The notes: a model not told the origin generated them from the sequence alone. Shown: positions 45,127 through 53,601, counted from the stretch's first letter. The stretch: 64,000 bases of DNA from Streptomyces sp. PH10-H1 (GCF_030063355.1 NZ_JASISZ010000023.1:30607-94606), one strand, 5' to 3'. A program made the numbers and translations.

Positions 45127-45234
45127 GGGAGGGCCGCGCGAGCCGGAAGCCGCAGGGTGGTCACGTCACGACTCGGCAGCACCAGACCAGACCGATAGCC
45201 AGCGCCTTATCTCGCCGACCGGGGTCGATCCTTC

Positions 45235-45665
45235 TCAGCAGAGCCGCCTGCGGGTCGTGGCCCCCCCCCCGGTGCCCCACCGAAATTCTGGCCCACCCGC
45301 TCGTATCCGGGCCCGCTTGAAAACGAAGATCCCGCCGGTCTCCGGTTCGGCGGTGAGCGTGCCGCCCAGCGCACCGACGCGCTCGCGCAGCCCGGTCAGC
45401 CCACTCCCGGGCGGCCCTGAAGCGGAGGGTCCGGACACCGCAGAGTGCACCGACCCCGCCGCCCCGTCGTTCTCCATGGTCAGTACGGCCGGGCCCGCCG
45501 GGGGTACCCACAGCCGGATGACGCAGCTGCGGGCGTCCCCGTGCCGCAGCACGTTCGTGGTGCCCTCGCGGACCACCCAGCCGATCACGGACTGGACCGC
45601 GGGCGACAGCGTCGACCCGTCGTCGCCCTCGGCACGGCCGTCGATGCCCACTGGGCCGACTGAAG
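45235..45665 (-). pseudogene. C-terminal fragment of a two-component sensor histidine kinase
   Basis: The frame reads SVIGWVVREGTTNVLRHGDA (N-box of the HATPase domain), TMENDGA and GSGLTGLRERVGALGG (G-boxes), then LTAEPETGGIFVFK. The sensor, dimerisation and His-containing parts are absent, and the 3' end runs through a run of ten C (45261-45270). It is a NarL-type kinase remnant, and no response regulator is adjacent. Confidence 0.7.
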
Positions 45666-45683
45666 ATCGCAGGTCAGCACGTG

Positions 45684-45710
45684 ATGGGCGATGACAGTGC
45701 TCAGACGCAT
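45684..45710 (-). pseudogene. short LLM 5'-end remnant
   Basis: ATG CGT CTG AGC ACT GTC ATC encodes MRLSTVI, matching the first codons of the LLM copies, preceded as in the intact gene by a CCTGACnTT-GTGTGGG context (45712-45726). After seven codons the match is lost and the kinase fragment begins. Confidence 0.45.
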
Positions 45711-45802
45711 GCCCTGACCTTGTGTGGGCGTCAGCTCGCTGGAAGTCCACGTCCTCAGCCGCACCGCTCGCCGGGTGGGGCGGGTGTGTTCCCGTGCGGC
45801 GG

Positions 45803-46087
45803 TCAGCCGAGCCAGCGGCCGTCGCGCATGAGGTCGCGTCCCCGCAGCTCGTTCGCCTCACGCGAGGCTGAGTCGCCCCCGGCCGTACGCCAGCAGGTTG
45901 CGGCCGGTGACCGAGGCGCGCGGCGTCGAGATGAGGAACGCGTTCCCGTCCCAGAGGTACGAGAGCGGGATGAGGTGGACGCCGCCCGGGAGCCCGACGT
46001 CGCGACCCAGAGATCGACGTCGCTCTCCAGTTTCGCGCGAGTGTCCCGCAGCCTCTCCTCAAGTCCACGTGGCGGCGCGCCCGTCAT
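45803..46087 (-). pseudogene. frameshifted PPOX-fold protein
   Basis: ATG 46087 opens MTGAPPRGLEERLRDTRAKL and VDLWVATSGS; a frameshift then leads to VHLIPLSYLWDGNAFLIST and ASVTGRNLLAYGRGRLSLA. An internal deletion and second shift bring in REANELRGRDLMRDGRWLG, the usual C-terminus of this family. Several changes make it inactive. GGAGGAAGC before the ATG survives. Confidence 0.72.
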
Positions 46088-46310
46088 GCTTCCTCCGGTC
46101 ACTTCGTGGAGAGCCCTTCCTTCAGCGGACGGGCTCCGCCGGTCATCGGTCGGTTCACCGGGGCGGCGAGGCGCGGTGCACTCGGTCCGAGTGACGATGG
46201 CGGCCGGCCGCGGTGGGCGCATCAGCTCGGCACCCGCCACCGCCGCCCCGAGCCCGGCGGCTGTCTCGTGATCGGCGACCAGGCAGGGCAGGGCAGGCAG
46301 TAATGACACA

Positions 46311-46943
46311 TCAAGGCGTGGGTGCCGGCGATGCGGCCTCCCATGCAAACCCGTCCGGGTCGGTGAAAGGCCCGGCATCGCCGCCGATCACGAGCCGGTG
46401 CGATCCGGTGCCGTCGGGAGAGACGCCGGCGTCCTTGGCAAGGGCACGGCGCCTGTACAGCGCCAGCTTGACGGGACTCGACCCAGCAGCGAACTCGACG
46501 TACATGCGGCCGAAGCTCTTCGCCACGGCAAGGCCTTGGGCGACGTAGAACCGCTTGCTCGCGGCCACGTCCGCGACTCCCAGCAGGAGCACGATCTCGT
46601 CGACCCGCCGGGTGGCAGGGCCGGTGTCCTTCTTCGCCGAGGTCGCGACCTTCCAGATCGTCCCGTCCGGGGCTTGTACGACACCGCCGTAGCCCCAGAG
46701 CGACTTCGCGGCAGGCTTCAGCGGCGTGGCGCCGGCGTCGAGGGCGGCGTCGATGAGGCTGTTGACGGTGGCCGGCTGGGACACCGTGAGCGCCAGCGTG
46801 AACCCACGGAAGCCGGTTGTGGGTGCCTCCGAGGCCCGCAGGCGTATCTGCGTGTCCAGTCCGAAGGCGGCGGTGTAGAAGCGGTTGGCGGCCGTGGGGT
46901 CGGCCGCGTCGAGGGTGACGGATTCGATGGATGCCATGGCCAT
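46311..46943 (-). CDS. two-domain VOC family protein
   Basis: A 210-residue protein with VOC repeats starting SIESVTLDAADPTAANRFYTAAFGL and EIVLLLGVADVAASKRFYVAQGL. It ends DPDGFAWEAASPAPTP. Related proteins are called glyoxalases without proven activity. Its ATG overlaps the AraC stop codon (TGATG), so it is cotranslated with the regulator. Confidence 0.88.
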   Translation of the reverse strand: MAMASIESVTLDAADPTAANRFYTAAFGLDTQIRLRASEAPTTGFRGFTLALTVSQPATVNSLIDAALDAGATPLKPAAKSLWGYGGVVQAPDGTIWKVATSAKKDTGPATRRVDEIVLLLGVADVAASKRFYVAQGLAVAKSFGRMYVEFAAGSSPVKLALYRRRALAKDAGVSPDGTGSHRLVIGGDAGPFTDPDGFAWEAASPAPTP

Positions 46944-47350
46944 CACGCTAGTTGCGGCTCGGCGACCGGCGCTTCTTGATTCCTGACCGGTCTTGTCACC
47001 TGTTTTGCCACACACGTCGGCATCCCCGCCGCAGCGCCCGTTGCGCGGCGCCGGTAGACGCTGGGCGGCATGCCGACCAGCTCGGTGAAGCGGGTGCTGA
47101 AGGTGCCCAGCGATGAGCAGCCGACCGCGAAGCAGACCTCGGTGACGCTGAGGTCGCCACGGCGCAGCAGCGCCGTGGCGCGCTCGATGCGACGCGTCAT
47201 CAGGTACGCGTGCGCGCCGCGGGCGAGCGCCTCGACGTTCAGCGGCTGCGCGTACTCCCGGTCGATCCGGTCGCGGACGCGGCGCAGTCGCGCGAGGTCG
47301 CTCAGGCGCTGCGCCGCGGTGCGTGCGCGGCCCCACGAGGGGTGACACAT
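46943..47350 (-). CDS. AraC-family regulator with an internal deletion
   Basis: About 135 residues. RLRRVRDRIDREYAQPLNVEALARGAH begins the first HTH, which is then joined directly to AYLMTRRIERATALLRRGDLSVTEVCFAVGCSSLGTFSTRFTELVG, the second HTH. About 20 residues that normally form the recognition helix of the first HTH appear to be missing, in frame. The usual tail PVRNQEAP is present. ATG 47350 follows AAGGAG. DNA binding is probably impaired, although the frame is open. It is coupled to the VOC gene. Confidence 0.7.
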   Translation of the reverse strand: MCHPSWGRARTAAQRLSDLARLRRVRDRIDREYAQPLNVEALARGAHAYLMTRRIERATALLRRGDLSVTEVCFAVGCSSLGTFSTRFTELVGMPPSVYRRRATGAAAGMPTCVAKQVTRPVRNQEAPVAEPQLA

Positions 47351-47384
47351 GAGAGAACTCCTTTTCGTCGATGTCCGCGAGCAC

Positions 47385-47640
47385 CTGGGTTGCAATGCCG
47401 AGGGAGGCGGCGAGGTGCTCGATGGCGATGACCGGCTGGCAGGAGTCGACGAGCCGGTCGAGCAGGCCGGACAACTGATCGACGGCGGCGGGATGGGGGT
47501 CGGTGGTCGGCTCGGCGAGGATGTAGGCGCCGCCCTTGTGGGCGGCCGGCGTGCGCGCCTCGGCCGCGTCGGCCGACATCGCGAGCACCTCTGCGATGGT
47601 GCGGCCGCCGAGGGGGTGGCCGAATCGATGGCCGGACGGC
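47385..47640 (-). pseudogene. fragment of a UvrA-like ABC ATPase
   Basis: The frame reads GHPLGGRTIAEVLAMSADAAEAR, then GGAYILAEPTTDPHPAAVDQLSGLLDRLVDS and PVIAIEHLAAS. This mirrors the C-terminal ATPase of UvrA-like drug-resistance proteins (VLDEPTTGLH...LLDRLVDSGxSVIVIEH), with Asp of the Walker B changed to Ala and large parts lost. It sits between VOC and AraC genes in a direction consistent with an old operon. Confidence 0.65.
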
Positions 47641-48051
47641 TCAGCGAAGCTCCTGGATGCGGACCAGGTTGCCTGCGGGATCGCGGAAGGCGCAGTCGCG
47701 GATGCCGTACGGCTGCTCGGTCGGCTCCTGGACGACCTCGGCGTCGCGGGCCTGCACCTTCTCGAAAGTGCCGTCGAGGTCTCGGGCGGCCAGCAGGATC
47801 CAGCCGTAGGTGCCCTTGGCCATCATCTCGACGATGGTGCGGCGCTCGTCCTCGGTGATCCCATGGTCGGCGGCCGGCGGCGCCAGGAGGATGGACGTGC
47901 CGGGCTCGCCGACGGGGCCGACCGTGATCCAGCGCATCTTGCCCTGTCCGACGTCGCTGCGGACCTCGAAGCCAAGGGCGTCGAGGTAGAAAGCCAGGGA
48001 CGCGTCCGGGTCGTCATGCGGGAGGAAGCTCGTGTGAATGGTGATGTCCAT
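47641..48051 (-). CDS. VOC family protein
   Basis: A 136-residue VOC protein: MDITIHTSFLPHDDPDASLAFYLDALGFEV, MRWITVGPVGEPGTSILL and YGIRDCAFRDPAGNLVRIQELR. Usual companion of AraC regulators of the 46943 type in Streptomyces. The DNA upstream of its start (48064-48110) resembles the end of such a regulator gene, apparently cut off by the TA module at 48169. Confidence 0.9.
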   Translation of the reverse strand: MDITIHTSFLPHDDPDASLAFYLDALGFEVRSDVGQGKMRWITVGPVGEPGTSILLAPPAADHGITEDERRTIVEMMAKGTYGWILLAARDLDGTFEKVQARDAEVVQEPTEQPYGIRDCAFRDPAGNLVRIQELR

Positions 48052-48168
48052 GACAATCAGGCTAAGTGCGGCTCCGTGACCCGCGCTTCTCGATTCCTGA
48101 TCGATCAGGCCAGATCGGAACTCACCGCTGACCGACTCTGTGCGGATGGCGACAGACGCACGGGGTCG

Positions 48169-48220
48169 GTGTCGGCCATAGCGCAAGCATACTGCAGTAT
48201 GCTTGCGCTATGGCCGACAC
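48169..48220. promoter_or_regulatory. perfect 52-bp palindrome over the second antitoxin start
   Basis: Bases 48169-48194 are exactly complementary to 48195-48220, with the centre at CTGCAG. The right arm contains the antitoxin ATG (48210) and MADT codons; the left arm encodes the same start on the other strand. TATGCT (48198-48203) ends six bases before the ATG, and its mirror copy serves the opposite direction. This is both an operator and a potential leaderless bidirectional promoter. Confidence 0.8.
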
Positions 48221-48458
48221 GACGCGCATCACGGTTACGCTTCCGACCGAGCAGGTGGCAGAGCTGAAGAAGCTCACCGACAATGTCTCCGGCTATGTCG
48301 CCGAGGCGGTGGCCCGTCAGATACGGCATCAGCTTCTCGGCGGAGACTTGCGGCGTCACCAGGAGGAACACGGGACCTTCAGCGAGGAAGAGCTGTCAGA
48401 GGCCCGCTCTAGTATCTTCGGTGCGGCTGAAGCCGACGGTCCGGCGAGTGCGGCTTGA
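48210..48458 (+). CDS. ribbon-helix-helix antitoxin, module 2
   Basis: An 82-residue protein. MADTTRITVTLPTEQVAELKKLTDNVSGYVAEAVARQIRHQLL is an RHH DNA-binding domain; the acidic tail EEHGTFSEEELSEARSSIFG should bind the toxin. No ribosome binding site precedes the ATG, consistent with a leaderless start. Its TGA overlaps the toxin TTG start (TTGA). Confidence 0.87.
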   Translation: MADTTRITVTLPTEQVAELKKLTDNVSGYVAEAVARQIRHQLLGGDLRRHQEEHGTFSEEELSEARSSIFGAAEADGPASAA

Positions 48459-48856
48459 ACGAGCACATCGAAACCGTCGTCCTGGATTCCCAGGGGCTGT
48501 CCGCCTGGATCACCCAGGACCGCAAGATCCTCGCGATGCTTCAGGTGTTCCATACGATGAGTGCCGACCTTGTCATCGGCGCCAACACCGTCGTGGAGGT
48601 CAGCCACTCCCGGGTGAATATGCCACGGCTTCAGTGGGCGCTGTCCCGGGTGAAGGTCGAGCCGGTCACTGAGCGAGCCGCGAAGGCGGCGGCGGAACTG
48701 CTCAAGGCCGCCGGCCTGCACGGCCACAAGTACGCAATCGACGCGACGGTCGCGGAAGCCGCACTCCGCCAGCCGGGACCGGTGGCAATGCTCACCTCCG
48801 ATGTCGACGACATGGCCCGGCTGTGCGGCAACCGCGTTCGACTGATCGGCATCTGA
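48455..48856 (+). CDS. PIN-domain toxin, module 2
   Basis: A 133-residue PIN protein starting at TTG 48455. Metal ligands lie in VVLDSQGLSAW, NTVVEVSHS, HKYAIDATVA and LTSDVDDMARLC. It is related to the toxin at 40261 but clearly diverged, so the two modules are not a recent duplication. Followed by a truncated LLM gene on the opposite strand. Confidence 0.88.
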   Translation: MNEHIETVVLDSQGLSAWITQDRKILAMLQVFHTMSADLVIGANTVVEVSHSRVNMPRLQWALSRVKVEPVTERAAKAAAELLKAAGLHGHKYAIDATVAEAALRQPGPVAMLTSDVDDMARLCGNRVRLIGI

Positions 48857-48878
48857 GGGCAGGGGGCGTCTCCGCAGG

Positions 48879-49124
48879 TCAGACCGTGATGGGTGAACGA
48901 TGCTTGACTGACGTGACGAGCGTTCCCAGCCGCAGCCGCTCGGTAGCGGTCGCCGCCGCCGTGAGCGTGGGCACCGCGCCGAACCACGGCTCGTCCCGGA
49001 ACGACCGCCACGACAGGTGGTCGTACGTGTAGGCGGCATGGAAGCCGAGCTCCTCGGCCCGTCGCCACACCTCCCGGCCCTCGGTCCAGCGTTACACGGG
49101 CAGGATCACAGTACTCGGACGCAT
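48879..49124 (-). pseudogene. truncated LLM oxidoreductase copy next to TA module 2
   Basis: It starts ATG 49124 with MRPSTVILPV followed by an in-frame TAA, then RWTEGREVWRRAEELGFHAAYTYDHLSW and GAVPTLTAAATATERLRLG, ending TSVKHRSPITV. It matches residues 1-76 of the intact gene and stops at the same point as the copy at 40700. The early stop makes it inactive. Confidence 0.85.
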
Positions 49125-49330
49125 ACCCCAGACCCTACGACCACGCCCATCCGCACGCGCACCTGCCTGCGGCCCCACGCGATCTTCCCTCCGACCTCCG
49201 GCCTGCGACGTCCGGCCTCCGCACTCTCCGCTCGGCGTGGGCGATGAGTTCAGCCGGTGAGTGAGGTCTATATCTATGGAAGAGCGTATGGACGAGCGTA
49301 TTGACCGCCGAACAGGAGGAGCACGGACTG

Positions 49331-49846
49331 ATGGCAGACAGGCAGCCAGTGACCGAGTTGGACGCCCGGTTCAGCGGTGAGGGTGCGACCGCGACGGACT
49401 GGGCGCGGGCGCGCGGGATGCTGGAGGAGGCGGAGGTGTTCTGGCTGTCGACGGTGCGTCCTGACGGGCGCCCGCACGTCACCCCACTGCTGGCCGTCTG
49501 GCTGGACGAGGCGCTGCACTTCTGCACGGGCGCGGAGGAGCGCAAGGCCCTGAACCTCGCGCAGAACGCCCACTGCGCGCTCACGACCGGACGCAACAGT
49601 CTCGGCGAGGGCCTGGACCTGGTGGTCGAGGGCGACGCGACGCGGGTGGCCGACGAGGTCCGGCTCCAGCGGCTCGCCGACGCGTACGAGACCAAGTACG
49701 GCAGCAGCTGGCACTTCGACGTGCACGGCGGTGCCTTCCTCGGCGACGGCAACGAAGCCCTGGTGTACGCGGTCGCCCCCACCACGGTCTTCGGCTTCTC
49801 GAAGGGCGAGTTCAGCCAGACCCGCTGGCGCTTCGAGCGGGAGTGA
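49331..49846 (+). CDS. PPOX-fold flavin/F420-type protein
   Basis: A 171-residue split-barrel protein: AEVFWLSTVRPDGRPHVTPLLAVWLDEALHFCTGAEERKALNL, LVVEGDATRV and a C-terminal FSQTRWRFERE. Typical of actinobacterial F420- or FMN-binding PPOX proteins. GGAGGAG lies about 10 bases before ATG 49331. Monocistronic. Confidence 0.9.
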   Translation: MADRQPVTELDARFSGEGATATDWARARGMLEEAEVFWLSTVRPDGRPHVTPLLAVWLDEALHFCTGAEERKALNLAQNAHCALTTGRNSLGEGLDLVVEGDATRVADEVRLQRLADAYETKYGSSWHFDVHGGAFLGDGNEALVYAVAPTTVFGFSKGEFSQTRWRFERE

Positions 49847-50248
49847 CGAGAGTGACGAGCAGAAGCAATCGGAGCAACGGGGGCAACGGGGGCAATCCGG
49901 GCATCAGGTCAGCTCATCCGCGGCCGTGCCGCCCCGAGTACGGCGATTCCCGTGCGCACCTGCCGCCCCACCACGCACAATTGGTTGTGCGCTCAATGAT
50001 CGGCCCCGGTGCTTCCCCGCACGGTTCCGGCCGTCCGGCAGACGTGCACCCGCACGCCGGCCTGACCGGGGTCACCTTTCGCGCCGAAGCGCTACGGCGC
50101 CGAGGGGTTCGGGGTCGGTAAGCCCGTGGCGAACGAGCGGTACCCGTGAGGTCTCCGGGGAAGGTACGGGCCCAACAGCGCCCGGAAGCCAGGTCGAAGC
50201 CCCGGAAGCATGTGACCACGCGAGGAGACCCATGGCCCCGGCGGACCG
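49847..50248. other. intergenic stretch without a supported gene
   Basis: About 400 bases. GGGGGCAAC/T-like repeats occur at 49874-49900. Open frames on both strands lack ribosome sites and domain motifs. A plus-strand stretch ending GVRGR at 50121 has protein-like codons but no start. Confidence 0.4.
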
Positions 50249-51157
50249 TCAGCCGGTCGCCGCGGAGCCGGCGGAGGACTGCAGGGCGTCGACTGCGGCT
50301 CGGATCGCCGGGCGGCGGTCGGCGTCCTCGCGCCAGACCGCGTAGACGTGGCGGTGCATGGTGTGGCGGACCGGGACGACACTCACCCCGGCGGGGACCG
50401 GTCCCCGGCCGAGTCTGGGGGCGACCGCGACGCCGAGACCGGCGGCCACCAGCGCGAGCTGGGTGTGGTGTTCCTCGGCGGAGTGCGACAGCCGCGGCTC
50501 GATCCCCTTGCCCCGCAGGGTGAACAGGAGCCAGTCGTGGCAGAACTCACCGGCCGGCCAGGAGACCCAGTCGTCGTCCGCGAAGTCCTCGAGTTCGATC
50601 TGGGACCGGCCGGCGAGGGGGTGGCCGGACGGCATCGCGACGTCCGCGATGTCATCCAGCAGCGGGGCCTTGGCGAGGCCGGACGGCAGGGACAGGGGCC
50701 GGTTGTACCAGTCGAGGACAACGGCGAGGTCCATGTCGCCGCGCACCACCCGGGCCACCGACTCGGCCGGTTCCATCTCCTCCAGCCGCGGTCGCAGCTG
50801 CGGGTGGTCCCGGCGCAGGGTGGCGAGCGCCGCGGGCAGCAACCCCCTGGCGGCGGTCGGGAACGCCCCGAGGACGATCTCCCCGACGGCCGCTCCCCGG
50901 TGCGCCTCCAGGTCGGAGTGGGCCAGCTCGACCAGCGAGAGGATGCGTTCGGCGTGACCGGACAACAGCCGGCCCGCGTCGGTGAGGCGTACACCGCGGC
51001 CGTTCTTGGCGAGCATCTGCTGGCCGGTCTCCCGTTCCAGCTTGCCCATCTGCTGGGAGACGGCCGAGGTCGTCACATGCAGGACGTCCGCGGCGGCGCT
51101 GACGGAGCCGTAGGTGGCGATGGCATGCAGGATCCGGAGACGCTCCAGGTTCAACAT
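50249..51157 (-). CDS. LysR family transcriptional regulator
   Basis: A 302-residue LysR protein. The HTH is MLNLERLRILHAIATYGSVSAAADVLHVTTSAVSQQMGKLER; the effector domain (about 90-300) has GEIVLGAFPTAARGLLPAAL and GLGVAVAPRLG. It is divergent from the DMT exporter across 73 bases and probably controls it. TAGTAT lies seven bases before the ATG, so the mRNA may be leaderless. Confidence 0.93.
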   Translation of the reverse strand: MLNLERLRILHAIATYGSVSAAADVLHVTTSAVSQQMGKLERETGQQMLAKNGRGVRLTDAGRLLSGHAERILSLVELAHSDLEAHRGAAVGEIVLGAFPTAARGLLPAALATLRRDHPQLRPRLEEMEPAESVARVVRGDMDLAVVLDWYNRPLSLPSGLAKAPLLDDIADVAMPSGHPLAGRSQIELEDFADDDWVSWPAGEFCHDWLLFTLRGKGIEPRLSHSAEEHHTQLALVAAGLGVAVAPRLGRGPVPAGVSVVPVRHTMHRHVYAVWREDADRRPAIRAAVDALQSSAGSAATG

Positions 51158-51230
51158 GTAAGTAATACTACGCGTTGACTCACATTTAATCTCGCTTGTT
51201 CTACGCAATAAAATCAGTCATCGTAGGCGC

Positions 51231-52220
51231 ATGAGCGTCCCCGCCGGCCTCCGGCCCGCCACCGCGCCCCCCGTCCCGGCACCGGGGGCGGCGACGCCGG
51301 TCCGCCGCGCGGTGGACTGGCGGATCCGCTTCACCGTCCTGGGCCTCATCTGGGGATTCAGCTTCCTGTTCATCAAGGTCGGCACCGAGGCGTTCGCACC
51401 GCTGCAGGTGACCCTCGGCCGGATGGTCTTCGGCACGGTAGTGCTGGTCGCCGCGCTGATCGTCAAGCGCGACCGGCTGCCGCGCGGGAAGTGGGCCTGG
51501 CTGCATCTGACCGTCGCGGCGCTCCTGCTCAACGCGCTGCCGTTCTCGCTGTTCGCCTACGCCGAGCTGACGATTCCCTCCACCCTGGCGGGGATCTGCA
51601 ATGCCACCACCCCGCTGTGGAGCATGGTCGTCTCGGTCGTCGCACTCTCCGAGGACCGTCCGACGCGGCAGCGCTTCGCGGGCGTCGGACTCGGCTTCCT
51701 CGGGGTGCTGACCGTGCTCGGCGCCTGGCAGGGCTTCTCCGGCCAGGATCCGGCAGGCACCGCCATGGCCCTGATAGCGGCCGCGAGTTACGCGGTCGGC
51801 TGGGCGTATGTGCGCCGCACCCTGGCGGGATCCGGTAACTCCAACCTGGCGATGTCCGGCAGCCAGCTGCTGCTCGGCACGATTCAACTCGCTGTGATCA
51901 CACCGTTCTTCACCTCCATGCCCACCTCCTTCCCGCTGCTGTCGGTGCTGTCGGTCCTCGCGCTCGGGGCCCTGGGCACCGGGATCGCGTTCCTGATCCA
52001 GTACGGCCTGGTCGCCGAGAAGGGGCCGACGATCGGTGCGATGGTCACCTATCTGATCCCGGTCGTGGCGACCGCCGCGGGAGTGCTGCTCCTCCACGAG
52101 CGGCTGGGCTGGAACGAGCCGGTCGGCGCGGCCGTCGTCCTGGCGGGCGCCGCGCTCACCCAGCTGCGCCCGCGCAAGGCGCGCAAGGCCCGGACCGCAG
52201 CGGGCACGCCTCAGCCGTAA
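51231..52220 (+). CDS. EamA family DMT transporter
   Basis: A 329-residue, ten-helix exporter with two EamA repeats: FTVLGLIWGFSFLFIKVGTEAFAPLQVTLGRM and GTAMALIAAASYAVGWAYVRRTL; it ends in a basic tail. Probably exports an amino-acid-like or xenobiotic compound under the divergent LysR regulator. Confidence 0.9.
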   Translation: MSVPAGLRPATAPPVPAPGAATPVRRAVDWRIRFTVLGLIWGFSFLFIKVGTEAFAPLQVTLGRMVFGTVVLVAALIVKRDRLPRGKWAWLHLTVAALLLNALPFSLFAYAELTIPSTLAGICNATTPLWSMVVSVVALSEDRPTRQRFAGVGLGFLGVLTVLGAWQGFSGQDPAGTAMALIAAASYAVGWAYVRRTLAGSGNSNLAMSGSQLLLGTIQLAVITPFFTSMPTSFPLLSVLSVLALGALGTGIAFLIQYGLVAEKGPTIGAMVTYLIPVVATAAGVLLLHERLGWNEPVGAAVVLAGAALTQLRPRKARKARTAAGTPQP

Positions 52221-52234
52221 CCCGCGCACGGGTC

Positions 52235-53572
52235 TCAGCCGTAGCGCCCCGCGCCTGACGCCCCGACCACCCGGGCGACGGCGTCGGCGAGCGGCACGAT
52301 GTCGTCCGGGCCCATGGCCGAGACCGTGAGCCGCACCCCGGGGGCCGAGGCCAGCCGGAAGCGGGCTCCCGGGGCGGTGGCCCAGCCGGCCTGCAGCAGC
52401 CCGGCCACGGCGCCGGTCTCGTCGGAGACCGGCACCCATACGTTCATGCCACTGCGGCCATGGGCCGCGATACCGCGGTCGGCCAGCGCCAGGACCAGGG
52501 CGTCACGGCGCCGGCCGTACGACCGCGCCACCCGGCGCGGATCGACCGCGCCGGACTCCCACAGGTGCACCACGGCGCGCTGGAGCAGATGGCTCACCCA
52601 GCCCGCACCCAGCCGGTACCGTCCCTGGACGCGGTCGACGGTGACGGGGTCGCCGGTGAAGACGGCCAGCCGCAGGTCCGGGCCGTACGCCTTGGCGGTG
52701 GAACGCACCAGCGCCCAGTGCGTGGTGACGCCGGACAGGCAGTGCAGCGGCAGATCGACCAGGCCGTGGACGTGGTCGTCGTCCACCACCAGCACCTGCG
52801 GGTATTCCACGAGCACCGCCCGCAGTTCCCTGGCACGGTCCGCCGAGATCGCCGCGCCGGTGGGGTTCTGCCCGCGATCGGTGACGACGAGCGCGCGCGC
52901 TCCGTCCCGCAGCGCCCGTGCGACGTCCGCGACGACCGGGCCGTCGTCGTCGACCCCGACCGGCACCGCGCGCAGCCCGACGGCCGGCACCAGGTCCAGC
53001 ACGCTCCCCCAGCCCGGGTCCTCGACCGCCACCGCGTCGCCGGGGCGCAGGTGGGCCGTCAGTACCCGTTCGATCGCGTCGAGCGATCCCGAGGTGAGGC
53101 CGATGGGACCGTCCGGCACACCGTCCCGGTCGAAGGCCGCGCGGGCGAGGCCGTCCAGTTCGGCGTCGACCGCCGGTCCACCGTAGAGCGCGGGGTCCTC
53201 GGCGTTGCGGTCGAGGGCCGCCGCGAAGGCCGCCTTCAGCGGTGGCAGCAGCGCGACGTCCGGATTGCCCTGGGAGATGTCCCGCACCCCGGGCGGCACT
53301 TCGATCCGGATCTGGTCGCGCGAGGTGGTGGCGGGCCGGCTGCGCACCCGGCTGCCGCGCCGCCCGGCCGTCTCGATCACCCCGCGGTCGCGCAGCAGCC
53401 GGTAGGCGGCGGCCACCGTGTTCGGGTTCACGTCCAGTTCCTGGGCCAGTTCGCGCAGCGGCGGCAGCGGCGCGCCGGGCTTGAGCGCGCCCTCGCCCAC
53501 CGCCCGCTCGATGTCGGCGGCGATACCCGATGCGCCCCGGCCTGTGATTCGATACTCTCCTAGCACAAACAT
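52235..53572 (-). CDS. MocR/PdxR family regulator
   Basis: A 445-residue GntR-aminotransferase fusion. HTH: IAADIERAVGEGALKPGAPLPPLRELAQELDVNPNTVAAAYRLL. PLP site: RSTAKAYGPDLRLAV with Lys; GLTSGSLDAIERVL and DRGQNPTGAAIS are fold I motifs. It is divergent from the PPOX-like gene at 53602; the 29-base gap and its own start contain a direct repeat that is probably its binding site. Confidence 0.92.
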   Translation of the reverse strand: MFVLGEYRITGRGASGIAADIERAVGEGALKPGAPLPPLRELAQELDVNPNTVAAAYRLLRDRGVIETAGRRGSRVRSRPATTSRDQIRIEVPPGVRDISQGNPDVALLPPLKAAFAAALDRNAEDPALYGGPAVDAELDGLARAAFDRDGVPDGPIGLTSGSLDAIERVLTAHLRPGDAVAVEDPGWGSVLDLVPAVGLRAVPVGVDDDGPVVADVARALRDGARALVVTDRGQNPTGAAISADRARELRAVLVEYPQVLVVDDDHVHGLVDLPLHCLSGVTTHWALVRSTAKAYGPDLRLAVFTGDPVTVDRVQGRYRLGAGWVSHLLQRAVVHLWESGAVDPRRVARSYGRRRDALVLALADRGIAAHGRSGMNVWVPVSDETGAVAGLLQAGWATAPGARFRLASAPGVRLTVSAMGPDDIVPLADAVARVVGASGAGRYG

Positions 53573-53591
53573 GATTATGCACTAGTTCAAA
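53560..53591. promoter_or_regulatory. candidate MocR direct-repeat operator CTAGNNCAAA x2
   Basis: CTAGCACAAA (53560-53569) and CTAGTTCAAA (53582-53591) are direct repeats 22 bases apart, two turns of the helix. MocR proteins such as GabR bind direct repeats of this spacing. The element spans the regulator start codon and lies 10 bases before the divergent gene. Confidence 0.6.
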
Positions 53592-53601
53592 GGATTCCGC
53601 C

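Noticed and set aside
45261..45270. Run of ten C as a phase-variable switch
   Set aside because: It lies in the degraded tail of a kinase fragment that lacks most domains, so switching would have no product to control.
39983..49124. Integrated prophage or conjugative element between the TA modules
   Set aside because: No integrase, terminase, relaxase or tRNA attachment site was found; metabolic genes fill the interval.
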